A stretch of 64,000 bases of DNA from Serratia sp. UGAL515B_01. GTDB taxonomy: Bacteria; Pseudomonadota; Gammaproteobacteria; Enterobacterales; Enterobacteriaceae. The stretch lies in contig NZ_CP109901.1 of assembly GCF_033095805.1 (NCBI RefSeq), positions 3,903,766 to 3,967,765 on the forward strand, written 5' to 3'. Below are positions 15,799-25,113 of this stretch, piece by piece (positions within the stretch are counted from its first letter, which is position 1; every line of letters starts with the position of its first letter). The notes below the pieces were generated by a model. That model ran no database searches. It saw nothing but the letters and a program-made list of their open reading frames with translations, and had not been told where the DNA came from. A program made the translations under genes and the position numbers.

Positions 15799-17916
15799 TT
15801 AAAACTTGACGTTAACTTTGGCCCAGAAGGTACGGCCTGGCTCATTAACCGAGGTATCGGCGGAATAGCCAAAGCTGCTGTTGCCAGCAAGATTAAGGTG
15901 TTCGCTATAATCTTTGTTGAACAGGTTATCAACGCCGGTGCTGATTTTTATGTGCTGATTAACTTTGTACGCCGCGTTGGCGGAGAACACACCAAACCCA
16001 GGGCTGGCTGCAAAATCTTTGCCTACTACGTTCCCTTCATTTTCGGCGATCCTGTGCTGGCTGCTGATCAAGCGCAATAGGCCGGTACTGCTCCAATTGC
16101 CTTTTTCCCATGATAATCCCAGGCGTGCTTCAAGCGGTGGGATTTGCGGTAGCGGTTTACTGTTACTGGTATTTTCAGCCCATGAGTAGGCCAGGCTGGT
16201 CTCGGTTTTCCAATTTTCCGTCAGTTTGTAACTGACACCTGCCTCTCCTCCCATAATGCGGGCATTGACGTTATCAGCTTCACTAACGCGGACATTGTTA
16301 GGATCGTAACGGAACAGTATAAAGTCGCTAACATGTCCGACGTAGGCAGATACCCAACCGTTCAACCTTTTGCTCGCGTATTGCGCGCCGATATCCAATT
16401 GGGTCGTTTTCTCGGCTTTTACGCTATCGAACGCACTGACATTGCCGCCTGGCCCGTAGGTTGGAGAAAAAAGCTCCCAATAATCCGGGAAGCGCTCGGT
16501 ATAACCCACACCGGCATAGAGCATCAGCGGCATATCTGTCAGTGAATGTTCGATACGGGCAAACCCGGCGTGTAACACATCGTCACGCTCTGAAAGAGCC
16601 GTCCCCGTAAAGTTATCTACCCTTACCCGGTCTAGACGCGCACCACTGATGATTTTATCCTGCTCGGTCGCGGTCCAGGTCAGTTCACTGAAAATGCCAT
16701 AGTTACGGAAGCGGGCATCTTTTACCCAGCCATTGTTCTTTTTATTACGATGCGTGTTTTGTTGCATATCTGCCCCGCTTTCGAGCTTCATATCACTCCA
16801 TAGCCAGGTTCCCATCATGCGGCTCCCAACGGTGCGCCGATCGAGTTGCATCGACATGGGCATACTCATATGCATGCTCGAGTTGCTAGAGGCATGCATT
16901 GAAGATGACATAGTCATTGACGATGATGTCCCCATATTCATTGATAAATTGTTGTGCATTGATCCCATGGACGAGCCCATGCTACCGGGGGCTCTCAGCG
17001 AGAAGTTATCCATAATGTGATCGGCATAGTTGTAATAAGTGCTGGCTTCGAACTTATCGAACACTTCTCCGATATTGGATTTCTCAAAACGCATACCCAG
17101 GCTTTCGCGTTTGAACTGCGAACCATCCATATTGCGTCCGGCGTAACGCGCTTCGCCATCACCTTTACCCGCATTCAGCTCCAGCCAAGTGTCGTTATCC
17201 GGTGTCCACCCCAGGGCCATATCCGCGTTCCACTTATCCCACTTAGAGGGAACACGCTCGTTATTACCATCCTTATAGTCATCGGAACGGGATTTGTTGC
17301 CGATAAGGCGCAGGTATCCTTGCTCATTTCCCAAGCTGATATCCGCATTTTCATCCCGGCGATGATTCGAGGCGGCGAGCATGCTGGCATCGCCCCGAAT
17401 ATCAGCTTTATCAAAAGAAGGTCGTTCGCGTTCGAAGTGCACGGTTCCTGCAGAGTTACCTGGCCCCCAAAGTACCGTTTGCGGGCCCTTGGTCAGCGTC
17501 AGTAGATCAAAGCTTTCAGGTGAAATATAAGAACTTGGTGCATCCATACGCGCTGGGCAGGCACCAAGCATTTCGCCGCCATTGGTTAAAATGCGCAAAC
17601 GCGAACCGAACATGCCGCGAAAAACCGGATCGCCATTGGTGCCGCCGTTACGGATTTGGGAAAATCCCGGTATGGTTTTCAGATAGTCAGAGCCGTCACT
17701 GGCCGGAACAGGCTGGCGCGGGGTTTTGGGCGATGTCACGATCGTTAGCGGAGAAACCGCAGGTGCGGTGACAACCATCACTGATTCATCGTTTATGGCC
17801 GCCACGTTGTTCGGGTGTGTCTTATGACTCCCCTCGGACTGAGCAAACGTGGGTAAGGTGAACATCAATGTCATCACTGTTGCCACAGGTGATAAAGAGA
17901 AACGATTATTTTTCAT
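15799..17916 (-). CDS. TonB-dependent copper receptor (OprC/NosA-like)
   Basis: A 705-residue outer-membrane receptor: signal peptide ending TFAQ, a TonB-box-like ESVMVVTAP, a plug domain (about 60-190) and a 22-strand-type barrel ending in the typical terminal Phe (KVNVKF). An extracellular-loop stretch near residues 305-355 is extremely rich in Met, Ser and His, a hallmark of copper-binding OprC-type receptors. A DUF2946 gene lies just upstream on the same strand, the usual partner in copper-uptake loci. Confidence 0.87.
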   Translation of the reverse strand: MKNNRFSLSPVATVMTLMFTLPTFAQSEGSHKTHPNNVAAINDESVMVVTAPAVSPLTIVTSPKTPRQPVPASDGSDYLKTIPGFSQIRNGGTNGDPVFRGMFGSRLRILTNGGEMLGACPARMDAPSSYISPESFDLLTLTKGPQTVLWGPGNSAGTVHFERERPSFDKADIRGDASMLAASNHRRDENADISLGNEQGYLRLIGNKSRSDDYKDGNNERVPSKWDKWNADMALGWTPDNDTWLELNAGKGDGEARYAGRNMDGSQFKRESLGMRFEKSNIGEVFDKFEASTYYNYADHIMDNFSLRAPGSMGSSMGSMHNNLSMNMGTSSSMTMSSSMHASSNSSMHMSMPMSMQLDRRTVGSRMMGTWLWSDMKLESGADMQQNTHRNKKNNGWVKDARFRNYGIFSELTWTATEQDKIISGARLDRVRVDNFTGTALSERDDVLHAGFARIEHSLTDMPLMLYAGVGYTERFPDYWELFSPTYGPGGNVSAFDSVKAEKTTQLDIGAQYASKRLNGWVSAYVGHVSDFILFRYDPNNVRVSEADNVNARIMGGEAGVSYKLTENWKTETSLAYSWAENTSNSKPLPQIPPLEARLGLSWEKGNWSSTGLLRLISSQHRIAENEGNVVGKDFAASPGFGVFSANAAYKVNQHIKISTGVDNLFNKDYSEHLNLAGNSSFGYSADTSVNEPGRTFWAKVNVKF

Positions 17917-18070
17917 CGTAATAGCCTGTTTTTATCTGCCTGCACTTTCCCGAGCAGGCGCTCGCTGGCCATCATTTTGGATGGCAAAGCATGAAACGTC
18001 ACAAAACAGTGACCTGATGCCAGGCACTTTTTCGCGATCAAGAAATTATCGTTTTGCTGAAAAGCAAAAA

Positions 18071-18559
18071 TTAACGCAGGTAAGACAGGCTGGGGGGCGC
18101 GCGTGGCCTACTATCAGGGTAACAGGCCGAGAGCAGCGGAGAAACAATGACGGGCAAAAACGGTGCTTGTGAAACGAGCAGTATCAGCCAGATAAAAGGA
18201 ATAAAAACGGTCTGAATCAGCGGTAGGTGGATGAGCAACTGACAATAGCCGCAGGCGATATCCTCCATCGGTGAACTACCCGGCTTTACAACCAGATGAT
18301 GGGGCAGGCTGTGCGGAGTGCTACAGGTATTGCCGGAAGAGTGCGAGCCATGTTCCATGTCTGGCATGGTATTGAGCATGGCCACCTTATCAGGGGGCGT
18401 GGTGGTTATTTCGGCTGAACAAGGTTTGCCGGCACGCTGGTGTTCCAGAGATTTGGAAATCACTGGCGCCACAAACAGTATCAGTATTGCCAGCAAAGCC
18501 AAATAAATGGGGAACTTGCGGCGGGAAAGTGAGAAAAGCGATAGCACCTTAACGACCAC
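18071..18559 (-). CDS. DUF2946 family membrane protein
   Basis: 162 residues. It has an N-terminal transmembrane segment (about 18-36), a His/Met-containing periplasmic stretch (DMEHGSHSS), the family signature ACGYCQLLIHLP and a second hydrophobic region (about 112-140). Family members neighbour copper receptor genes; a metal-related role is inferred. It is followed by the copper receptor gene about 155 bp downstream, probably co-transcribed. Confidence 0.75.
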   Translation of the reverse strand: MVVKVLSLFSLSRRKFPIYLALLAILILFVAPVISKSLEHQRAGKPCSAEITTTPPDKVAMLNTMPDMEHGSHSSGNTCSTPHSLPHHLVVKPGSSPMEDIACGYCQLLIHLPLIQTVFIPFIWLILLVSQAPFLPVIVSPLLSACYPDSRPRAPPSLSYLR

Positions 18560-18833
18560 ACATAAAAACTGTCGCGTGATAGTAACGGATGAGCAAAGTA
18601 ATTGTTACAGGATTTTCTATTCCTTTGCGTTTTTGCAGGCTAACAAGCATAACGACGAGTAAGTGGAATTTTTCTGCCTTTTCTCGTTGACTGGGTTTCA
18701 TCCCGAGCAATTAAAATCCAGCTGTGTTGCAGATGTGCGACCCTCAATAAACGGTATCGCGGAGGTGCGCTGCAAGGTGCTGACCGATCCGCTAAGATGG
18801 CGGTTCAATGCCAGTTTGTGTATAGGAGCCGTC

Positions 18834-20114
18834 ATGCATCACCGGGAACAACAACTGACCTTTGAACCGCGAGGTCACCAACTCACCAACATCAATGTCT
18901 GGACACCCTGCGGCCAATGGCTGGCCTATGATGTGCGCCCCAACGGGGCTTCTTTTACCGGGTTGACTATTGAGCGAGTCAACGTAGTCAGTAGGCAGGT
19001 GGAGATCGTGTACCGGGCGCAGCACGGTGCCCATGTTGGTGTGGTGACGGTAAGTCCAGACGCTCCCGCACGCTATGTATTTATCCATGGGCCTGAGTAC
19101 CCGGATAGCCACTGGCATTACGATTTTCATCATCGGCGAGGTGTGATTGTCAGTGAGCCGGATCGTGAGTTGGCTGTGACTCTGGATGCGCTGGACATTA
19201 CGGCACCTTATACTCCCGGCGCTCTGCGTGGTGGCACTCATGTTCACGTATTCAGCCCGGACAGTAGCCGCCTGAGTTTTACCTATAACGACCATGTGAT
19301 GCATGAACGCGATCCCGCATTGGATTTACGTAATGTTGGCGTAGCTGTGCCGCTTCATGGTGTTAATCCGCCCAAACAACACCCGCGTGAATATGATGGT
19401 AGCTATTATTGCGTGCTCGTCAGTACAACCACGCCTCAGCCGCAACCAGGCAGCGACCAAATTAACCGAGCTTACGAAGAAGGATGGATTGGTCAGCAAG
19501 GCTACGACAAACCGGATGGCAGCCGTCAGCGCTGGGCGCTGGCATTTATTGGCGATACGCTCTCCGCGAAAGGGGAAAAACTACCAGAAGTGTTTGTGGT
19601 TGATCTGCCTGAAAACGATGCCGATTATGCTAAGGCTGGCAATCAACCGTTGCAGGGCACAGAGAGTACCTTACCCGCGCCGCCGCTGGGTGTTCAGCAA
19701 CGAAGACTGACGTTTACCGGAGAACGCCGTTATCCGGGGGTAGTCACCACACCACGCCATTGGCTGCGAAGCGCCCCGGATGGCAGTGTGATTGCCTTTT
19801 TAATGAAGGATGAGCAAGGCATTGTGCAGTTATGGGCCCTTTCTCCTAACGGGGAAGAGCCACATCAGATTACTCAGGTGGAACACAGTATCCAGTCTGC
19901 ATTCAGTTGGCACCCACAGGGCGATCGAATTGCGTTAGTTTGTGATAACAGTGTGATGCTGTGCGAAGTGGGCAGCGGCAAAATGCAGCGCCTGACCAAG
20001 CGCACTATACAACCTCCTTTAGGTGACGCAGTCGTATTTTCACCTGATGGTAAACATGTGGCTTTTATGCGTGAGGTGGCAGGTTTCAGTCAGATCTTTG
20101 TGGTTAGCGTTTAA
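18834..20114 (+). CDS. yidR: YidR, DUF3748 TolB-like protein
   Basis: 426 residues from ATG 18834, chosen over an upstream in-frame ATG because TATAGGAGCC precedes it and the protein then starts like E. coli YidR (MHHREQQLTF). It has WD40/TolB-like beta-propeller repeats (WTPCGQWLAYD, FSWHPQGDRIALV, FSPDGKHVAFM). No signal peptide is seen. The function is unknown. The neighbourhood yidR-yidQ-ibpAB-yidE is conserved in enterobacteria. Confidence 0.85.
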   Translation: MHHREQQLTFEPRGHQLTNINVWTPCGQWLAYDVRPNGASFTGLTIERVNVVSRQVEIVYRAQHGAHVGVVTVSPDAPARYVFIHGPEYPDSHWHYDFHHRRGVIVSEPDRELAVTLDALDITAPYTPGALRGGTHVHVFSPDSSRLSFTYNDHVMHERDPALDLRNVGVAVPLHGVNPPKQHPREYDGSYYCVLVSTTTPQPQPGSDQINRAYEEGWIGQQGYDKPDGSRQRWALAFIGDTLSAKGEKLPEVFVVDLPENDADYAKAGNQPLQGTESTLPAPPLGVQQRRLTFTGERRYPGVVTTPRHWLRSAPDGSVIAFLMKDEQGIVQLWALSPNGEEPHQITQVEHSIQSAFSWHPQGDRIALVCDNSVMLCEVGSGKMQRLTKRTIQPPLGDAVVFSPDGKHVAFMREVAGFSQIFVVSV

Positions 20115-20134
20115 CTATCCTGAAATAGCCTGCG

Positions 20135-20503
20135 TCACTGCGCAGGCGTTTTTGGCATCCCCTGCCCTGGATTGCCGCTGGCGGCCAGATTTTTTTCTTC
20201 ATCATTTATAACGCGCGCTCTGAGGGTACCGGTTGTCCCATCCTTGTCTGAGAACAGGTAGTCATAAGGCAGTAAGAAGGTATCCATGAGTGCTGAGAAA
20301 GGCAGATCGATCGCCAGCAGTGGCATCATGACAAAACTGGTATCTTTACTTTTCATCATGTCCACATTGGCTCGCGTACCAGAATAATATCCCTGATCGG
20401 CACCGGTGCGGCTCATGACGCTAGAACAACCGCTTGTGGAGAGCAGTAACCAGCTAAGGGGTGCTATGATTTTTGTTAGTTTCATCAAACTATCTGGAGA
20501 CAT
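20135..20503 (-). CDS. yidQ: YidQ, DUF1375 lipoprotein
   Basis: 122 residues with an N-terminal signal and lipobox STSGC, followed by the DUF1375 signature (RTGADQGYYSGTRAN, LPFSALMDTFLLPYD). Predicted to be lipid-anchored in the envelope; function unknown. The start at 20503 is supported by AAGGATAATT just upstream. It is convergent with yidR. Confidence 0.85.
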   Translation of the reverse strand: MSPDSLMKLTKIIAPLSWLLLSTSGCSSVMSRTGADQGYYSGTRANVDMMKSKDTSFVMMPLLAIDLPFSALMDTFLLPYDYLFSDKDGTTGTLRARVINDEEKNLAASGNPGQGMPKTPAQ

Positions 20504-20647
20504 AATTATCCTTAACTCGCTGATTTATCTTATCCAGCAAATGCTTTAAAAAGTCGTAAAGCCTCACCCTATTACCGCTATCTTAATTTATCGTGTGTAA
20601 TAGACAAACTATCATTGTCTCAATTGAAATTTTTTTTGAAAGTCACC

Positions 20648-20674
20648 GTTGAAATAAGCAAATCGGCCCCCACT
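20648..20674 (+). promoter_or_regulatory. Sigma-32 heat-shock promoter of ibpA
   Basis: GTTGAA at 20648-20653 and CCCCACTT beginning at 20667, separated by 13 nt, match the sigma-32 consensus (CTTGAA / CCCCATnT). It lies about 115 nt before ibpA. Confidence 0.7.
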
Positions 20675-20689
20675 TTTTTTGACAAGGCC

Positions 20690-20787
20690 AAATGAAGAAT
20701 TCGCCGCAAGGGAATTCTGGCTATTTAACCTGTCCATGATGGAAGGTTTATTTTCAACCTCGCTGAATTGCCTTAGGAGGCTGTGTT
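20690..20787 (+). promoter_or_regulatory. Likely ROSE-type RNA thermometer in ibpA leader
   Basis: The ibpA leader can form successive hairpins (for example GAATTC-CGCCGCAAG-GAATTC), and the last one sets TTGCC/TGCC against the ribosome site TAGGAGGC just before the ATG. Enterobacterial ibpA leaders are known ROSE thermometers. The fold here was judged by eye only. Confidence 0.5.
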
Positions 20788-21201
20788 ATGCGTAACTTTG
20801 ATCTTTCCCCACTATACCGCTCTGCGATTGGTTTTGATCGTTTGTTTAATGCCCTTGAAGCGGGTCAAAGCCAAGGGAACGGTGGCTATCCTCCCTATAA
20901 TGTTGAACTGGTTGATGAGAATCATTACCGCATTGCCATCGCGGTAGCCGGGTTCGCTGAACAAGAATTAGAGATCACCACGCACGATAATCTGCTGATT
21001 GTGCGCGGTGCCCATAATAATGAACCTGCCGAAAAAACTTATTTATATCAAGGCATTGCTGAGCGTAATTTTGAGCGTAAATTCCAACTTGCCGAACATA
21101 TTCAAATTAAGGGCGCGAAATTGGAAAACGGTTTGCTGTACATCGATCTGGAACGCATTGTGCCGGAAACGTTAAAGCCGCGTCGGATCGAAATTAAATA
21201 A
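20788..21201 (+). CDS. ibpA: Small heat-shock protein IbpA
   Basis: A 137-residue Hsp20/alpha-crystallin protein that holds unfolded proteins for refolding by DnaK/ClpB. It opens with MRNFDLSPLYRSAIGFDRLF, as in E. coli IbpA. The alpha-crystallin domain spans about 35-125 with the GLLYIDLER motif and a C-terminal IEI-type tail (RRIEIK). A strong ribosome site (TTAGGAGG) precedes it. Followed by the paralogue ibpB. Confidence 0.95.
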   Translation: MRNFDLSPLYRSAIGFDRLFNALEAGQSQGNGGYPPYNVELVDENHYRIAIAVAGFAEQELEITTHDNLLIVRGAHNNEPAEKTYLYQGIAERNFERKFQLAEHIQIKGAKLENGLLYIDLERIVPETLKPRRIEIK

Positions 21202-21333
21202 TCCTTGTTTCACGTGTGCCTGCCGTCAGGGGGCAACATTGACACCCAAGTGACTTCAAGTTGCAGTCAGGTTTACGCTGCAGCTTAAAAGACGATGGGT
21301 ATAACATCTCGCTTCTTGGAAGGAGTTAATATC

Positions 21334-21762
21334 ATGCGTAATTACGATTTATCCCCGCTTCTGCGTCAATGGATCGGTTTTGACAAGCTGGCCAGCTCAA
21401 TGGGTAGTCAGGAGTCACAAGGGTTCCCGCCTTATAACATTGAAAAAAGTGACGACAACCACTATCGCATTTCTCTGGCTCTTGCTGGGTTTAAACAGAG
21501 CGAACTGGACATTGAAGTGGAAGGCCCGCGCTTGACCGTGCGTGGCAAACCGACACCACCTGAAAAACAGGTAGAGTATCTGCACCAAGGGTTGGTATAT
21601 AAAGAGTTTAGCCTGACGTTTACTCTGGCAGAGCACCTGCAGGTTTCCGAGGCAAAATTTGAAAATGGCCTGCTGCATATTGATTTGGTACGCCATGTTC
21701 CAGAAGCCTTGCAGCCGCAACGTATCAGCATCGGCAGCACGCCGGAGCTGGAAGTCAAATAA
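21334..21762 (+). CDS. ibpB: Small heat-shock protein IbpB
   Basis: 142 residues from ATG 21334 (MRNYDLSPLLRQWIGFDKL) after GGAAGGAG; the upstream in-frame ATG at 21295 is not needed. Hsp20 domain about 35-130 (GLLHIDLVRH) with a C-terminal IxI motif (RISIGS). It co-aggregates with IbpA on heat-damaged proteins. The 132-nt gap to ibpA holds a partial ERIC-like sequence and may carry its own thermosensor, as described for E. coli. Confidence 0.93.
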   Translation: MRNYDLSPLLRQWIGFDKLASSMGSQESQGFPPYNIEKSDDNHYRISLALAGFKQSELDIEVEGPRLTVRGKPTPPEKQVEYLHQGLVYKEFSLTFTLAEHLQVSEAKFENGLLHIDLVRHVPEALQPQRISIGSTPELEVK

Positions 21763-21892
21763 CTCGCTGAAAAAAGAAAATATAACGGGAGAGTGCAATT
21801 CGGTAATCTCCCGTTACATTATGTGGTGCAACCCACACTCCCCTCTCGCTGCTTATGTCAAAATCCTTAATAATTGTGTGCTTTTAAGCGTA

Positions 21893-21989
21893 TATACCCA
21901 AGTTAATTCAAGCTGCAGGTAGGCGGAGCCCCATGGATAGGCCGAGTAATGCAGTCAACACTGCTATAGCTTGAATGGCGATGGGTATA
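21893..21989. repeat. Diverged short ERIC-like element
   Basis: About 97 bp with TATACCC/GGGTATA ends, AATTCAAGCTGCAGGTAGGCGG on one side and AGCTTGAATGGCG on the other. The central core is shortened compared with the 127-bp form. Confidence 0.65.
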
Positions 21990-22022
21990 GCGATTGTTAA
22001 ACCTCTGGTAAGGATGTGACGT

Positions 22023-23681
22023 ATGAGTGATATTGCCCTGACCGTCAGCATGTTGGCGTTGGTGGCTATTCTCGGGTTATGGATTGGCAACTGGAAAGTG
22101 TATGGCGTGGGTTTAGGGATTGGTGGTGTCTTGTTTGGCGGCATTATTGTCGGACACTTTGCACAGACTAACCAAATTAACCTCAACGCCGACATGCTGC
22201 ACTTTATTCAGGAGTTTGGTCTTATCCTGTTTGTTTATACCATCGGTATTCAAGTTGGCCCCGGTTTCTTCTCATCTCTGCGTGTTTCCGGTCTCCGGCT
22301 GAATGGTTTTGCTATTCTATTAGTGCTGGTTGGGGGCGTGGTGGCAGCCATAGTACACAAACTGTTTGCCGTACCGCTGCCGATCATTCTCGGCGTGTTT
22401 TCCGGTGCGGTAACCAATACACCCGCGCTCGGTGCTGGGCAGCAGATCCTCACCGATCTGGGCTCCGATCCGGCACTGGTTAATCGCATGGGGATGGGTT
22501 ATGCGATGGCTTATCCTTTTGGTATCTGCGGCATCCTGTTAGTGATGTGGCTTATCCGGCTGTTTTTCCGTATCAATATTGAGCAGGAAGCGCAGGCATT
22601 TGAAAACAGCCTGGGTAACAATCGTGAACTGCTGCAAACTATGAACGTCGCAGTACGTAATCCCAATTTGCAGGGTATGGCGATCAAAAACGTGCCGCTA
22701 CTCAATAGCGACACAATTATCTGTTCGCGCCTGAAGCGGGGTGATCTACTGATGGTTCCCGTTCCTCAGGAAAAACTGGAACTGGGTGATTTTCTGCATT
22801 TGGTGGGTAAACGGGAAGAGTTGGAAAATGCTCGGTTGATGATCGGTGAGGAGGTGGACGTTTCGCTCTCTACGCAAGGGACGGCGCTGCAAGTGGTACG
22901 TGCTGTTGTCACCAACGAGAAGGTGCTAGGCAAAAAAATCCGCGATCTGGATTTTAAACAAAAATATGACGTAGTGGTTTCACGTCTTAATCGTGCTGGG
23001 GTTGAACTGGTGGCTGGCAACAATGTTACGCTGCAGTTCGGGGATATTCTCAACCTGGTGGGACGGCCTGAATCTATCGATGCAGTGGCGGCGATTGTTG
23101 GTAATGCCAAACAAAAACTGCAACAGGTGCAAATGTTGCCGGTCTTTATTGGTATTGGTCTTGGTGTTTTGTTGGGCTCCGTTCCGTTGTTTATCCCCGG
23201 TTTTCCGGCGGCGTTGCGCTTGGGGCTGGCGGGGGGGCCGCTGGTCGTGGCATTGATCCTTGGGCGCATAGGCAGCATTGGCAAGCTTTACTGGTTTATG
23301 CCGCCGAGTGCCAACCTGGCATTGCGTGAACTGGGTATCGTATTGTTTCTGGCAGTGGTAGGGCTGAAGTCAGGGGGGAATTTTATTGATACCTTGCTCC
23401 ATGGTGAAGGACTGGCGTGGATAGGCTATGGGGCGTTAATCACCTCTATTCCGCTGATTACCGTGGGGATCCTGGCTAGGGTAGTGGGCAAGATGAACTA
23501 TCTGACGCTCTCCGGTATGTTGGCGGGTTCTATGACCGATCCCCCAGCATTGGCTTTCGCCAACGGCTTACACCCCACCAGCGGTGCTGCTGCGCTCTCT
23601 TATGCCACGGTGTATCCGCTGGCGATGTTCCTGCGCATTATGTCTCCGCAGTTGCTGGCGGTACTGTTCTGGGCGATGTAA
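22023..23681 (+). CDS. yidE: YidE, AspT/YidE/YbjL-family putative transporter
   Basis: A 552-residue inner-membrane protein with two hydrophobic halves (about 1-165 and 370-552) flanking two cytoplasmic RCK_C/TrkA_C domains (about 190-270 and 280-360). The duplicated AspT-type signature (GVFSGAVTNTPALGAG; GMLAGSMTDPPALAFAN) is clear. The family is predicted to exchange solutes; the substrate of YidE is unknown. Length and neighbourhood match E. coli YidE. Confidence 0.9.
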   Translation: MSDIALTVSMLALVAILGLWIGNWKVYGVGLGIGGVLFGGIIVGHFAQTNQINLNADMLHFIQEFGLILFVYTIGIQVGPGFFSSLRVSGLRLNGFAILLVLVGGVVAAIVHKLFAVPLPIILGVFSGAVTNTPALGAGQQILTDLGSDPALVNRMGMGYAMAYPFGICGILLVMWLIRLFFRINIEQEAQAFENSLGNNRELLQTMNVAVRNPNLQGMAIKNVPLLNSDTIICSRLKRGDLLMVPVPQEKLELGDFLHLVGKREELENARLMIGEEVDVSLSTQGTALQVVRAVVTNEKVLGKKIRDLDFKQKYDVVVSRLNRAGVELVAGNNVTLQFGDILNLVGRPESIDAVAAIVGNAKQKLQQVQMLPVFIGIGLGVLLGSVPLFIPGFPAALRLGLAGGPLVVALILGRIGSIGKLYWFMPPSANLALRELGIVLFLAVVGLKSGGNFIDTLLHGEGLAWIGYGALITSIPLITVGILARVVGKMNYLTLSGMLAGSMTDPPALAFANGLHPTSGAAALSYATVYPLAMFLRIMSPQLLAVLFWAM

Positions 23682-23690
23682 TAACGACAA

Positions 23691-23712
23691 GGGGGCTCTG
23701 TGACAGAGCCCC
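23691..23712. terminator. Hairpin between yidE and avtA
   Basis: GGGGCTCTG-TGA-CAGAGCCCC stem-loop between convergent genes, without a clear T-run; possibly a bidirectional transcription stop. Confidence 0.5.
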
Positions 23713-23720
23713 GGTAACGC

Positions 23721-24974
23721 TTAAGCGGCTTCCTGATGTGCGCGTTCAATCTCTTCAGCCAGGATCATCACGCCGCGTTTAATACTTTCAGGGTCAGGAA
23801 CATAGTTCATACGCATGCATTGGTGCGTATGAGGCCATTCGTGTTCCAATCCAGGGAAGAAGTAGTGGCCGGGTACCATCAACACACCACGTTTTTTCAG
23901 GCGCTGGTAAAGCTGTTCGGTGGTGATGGGCAGGTCTTTAAACCAAAGCCACAGGAAGATAGCCCCTTCTGGTTTGTGGATCAGGCAGCGTTCAGGCGAA
24001 AGATAACGGCGAAGAATGCCAATGGTCTGTTCAACACGCTGTTTGTAAAATGGACGGATCACTTCGTTAGACAGGCGGAGCAGATCACCCCGCTCAATCA
24101 TTGCCGTGGCTAACGCAGGGCCAATGCTGCCAGGGGAAAGGCTGATAATGCCGTTCATATTGGTCAGCGCGGTGATGATTTTTTCATCAGCAATCACAAT
24201 GCCGCAACGTGAACCTGGCAAGCCGAGTTTGGACAGGCTCATGCATAAAATGGTGTTTGGGTTCCACAGTGGCGTGGCGTCACTGAAGATAATGCCGGGA
24301 AAAGGAACGCCGTAGGCGTTGTCGATCACCAGCGGGATATCTCGCTGCTGCGCCAAAAAGTCGAGCTTCATCAGCTCTTCATCGGTGATCACGTTACCGG
24401 TTGGGTTGGTGGGGCGCGAAACGCAAATCATACCGATATCGTCGCCGATTTTAAGATTTTCAAAATCGACGTGATACTTGAACTGACCGTCCGGTAGCAT
24501 CTCGATGTTCGGCTTGGCAGAGACAAACAGCCCTTCGTCCAGCCCGGCATCAGCATAACCGATGTATTCTGGTGCCAGTGGGAACAACACACGGCGGCGG
24601 CTGCCATCGGCGTAGCGGCCAGCGAACAGATTGAATAAGTAGAAAAACGCGCTTTGGCTGCCGTTTGTTAGTGCAATATTCTGTGGTTCAATTTTCCAAC
24701 CAAGCTCTTCCCGCAACAGATTAGCCAGTGCTTTTAGCAGAGTATCTTTGCCCTGAGGGCCATCGTAGTTACACAGCGCCTCGGTCAGTTTGCCTTTGTC
24801 GAGCATCTCCTGACATAACTGGGTAAAGTAGCTTTCCATTTCTGGAATATGCGCAGGGTTACCCCCGCCAAGCATGATTGCACCTGGGGTACGCAGCCCC
24901 TCATTCATGTCGTCCATTAAACGGGTGATACCCGCATAATGGGTAAATTTGTCGCCGAAAAGTGAAAAAGTCAT
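23721..24974 (-). CDS. avtA: Valine-pyruvate aminotransferase AvtA
   Basis: A 417-residue fold-I PLP aminotransferase (transaminase C) that interconverts valine plus pyruvate with 2-oxoisovalerate plus alanine. The PLP lysine lies in SLSKLGLPGSRCG (about residue 247). Other motifs are the Asn/Asp/Tyr pocket (SRPTNPTGN, VIDNAYG) and a C-terminal Arg region (CMRMNY). Length equals the E. coli enzyme. It stands alone on the minus strand, adjacent to malS as in E. coli. Confidence 0.92.
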   Translation of the reverse strand: MTFSLFGDKFTHYAGITRLMDDMNEGLRTPGAIMLGGGNPAHIPEMESYFTQLCQEMLDKGKLTEALCNYDGPQGKDTLLKALANLLREELGWKIEPQNIALTNGSQSAFFYLFNLFAGRYADGSRRRVLFPLAPEYIGYADAGLDEGLFVSAKPNIEMLPDGQFKYHVDFENLKIGDDIGMICVSRPTNPTGNVITDEELMKLDFLAQQRDIPLVIDNAYGVPFPGIIFSDATPLWNPNTILCMSLSKLGLPGSRCGIVIADEKIITALTNMNGIISLSPGSIGPALATAMIERGDLLRLSNEVIRPFYKQRVEQTIGILRRYLSPERCLIHKPEGAIFLWLWFKDLPITTEQLYQRLKKRGVLMVPGHYFFPGLEHEWPHTHQCMRMNYVPDPESIKRGVMILAEEIERAHQEAA

Positions 24975-25113
24975 AGATGCAGCAGATTTGTTATTGGTAA
25001 GTTGACCTCACCATACCGCCAGATAAATACCGGTGCAATGCGCCAGTTAAATCCTTACTTAGTTAAATATATCGATTTTTAGTTATATTTAAGAGTGATA
25101 TTCTTAGCCATTC

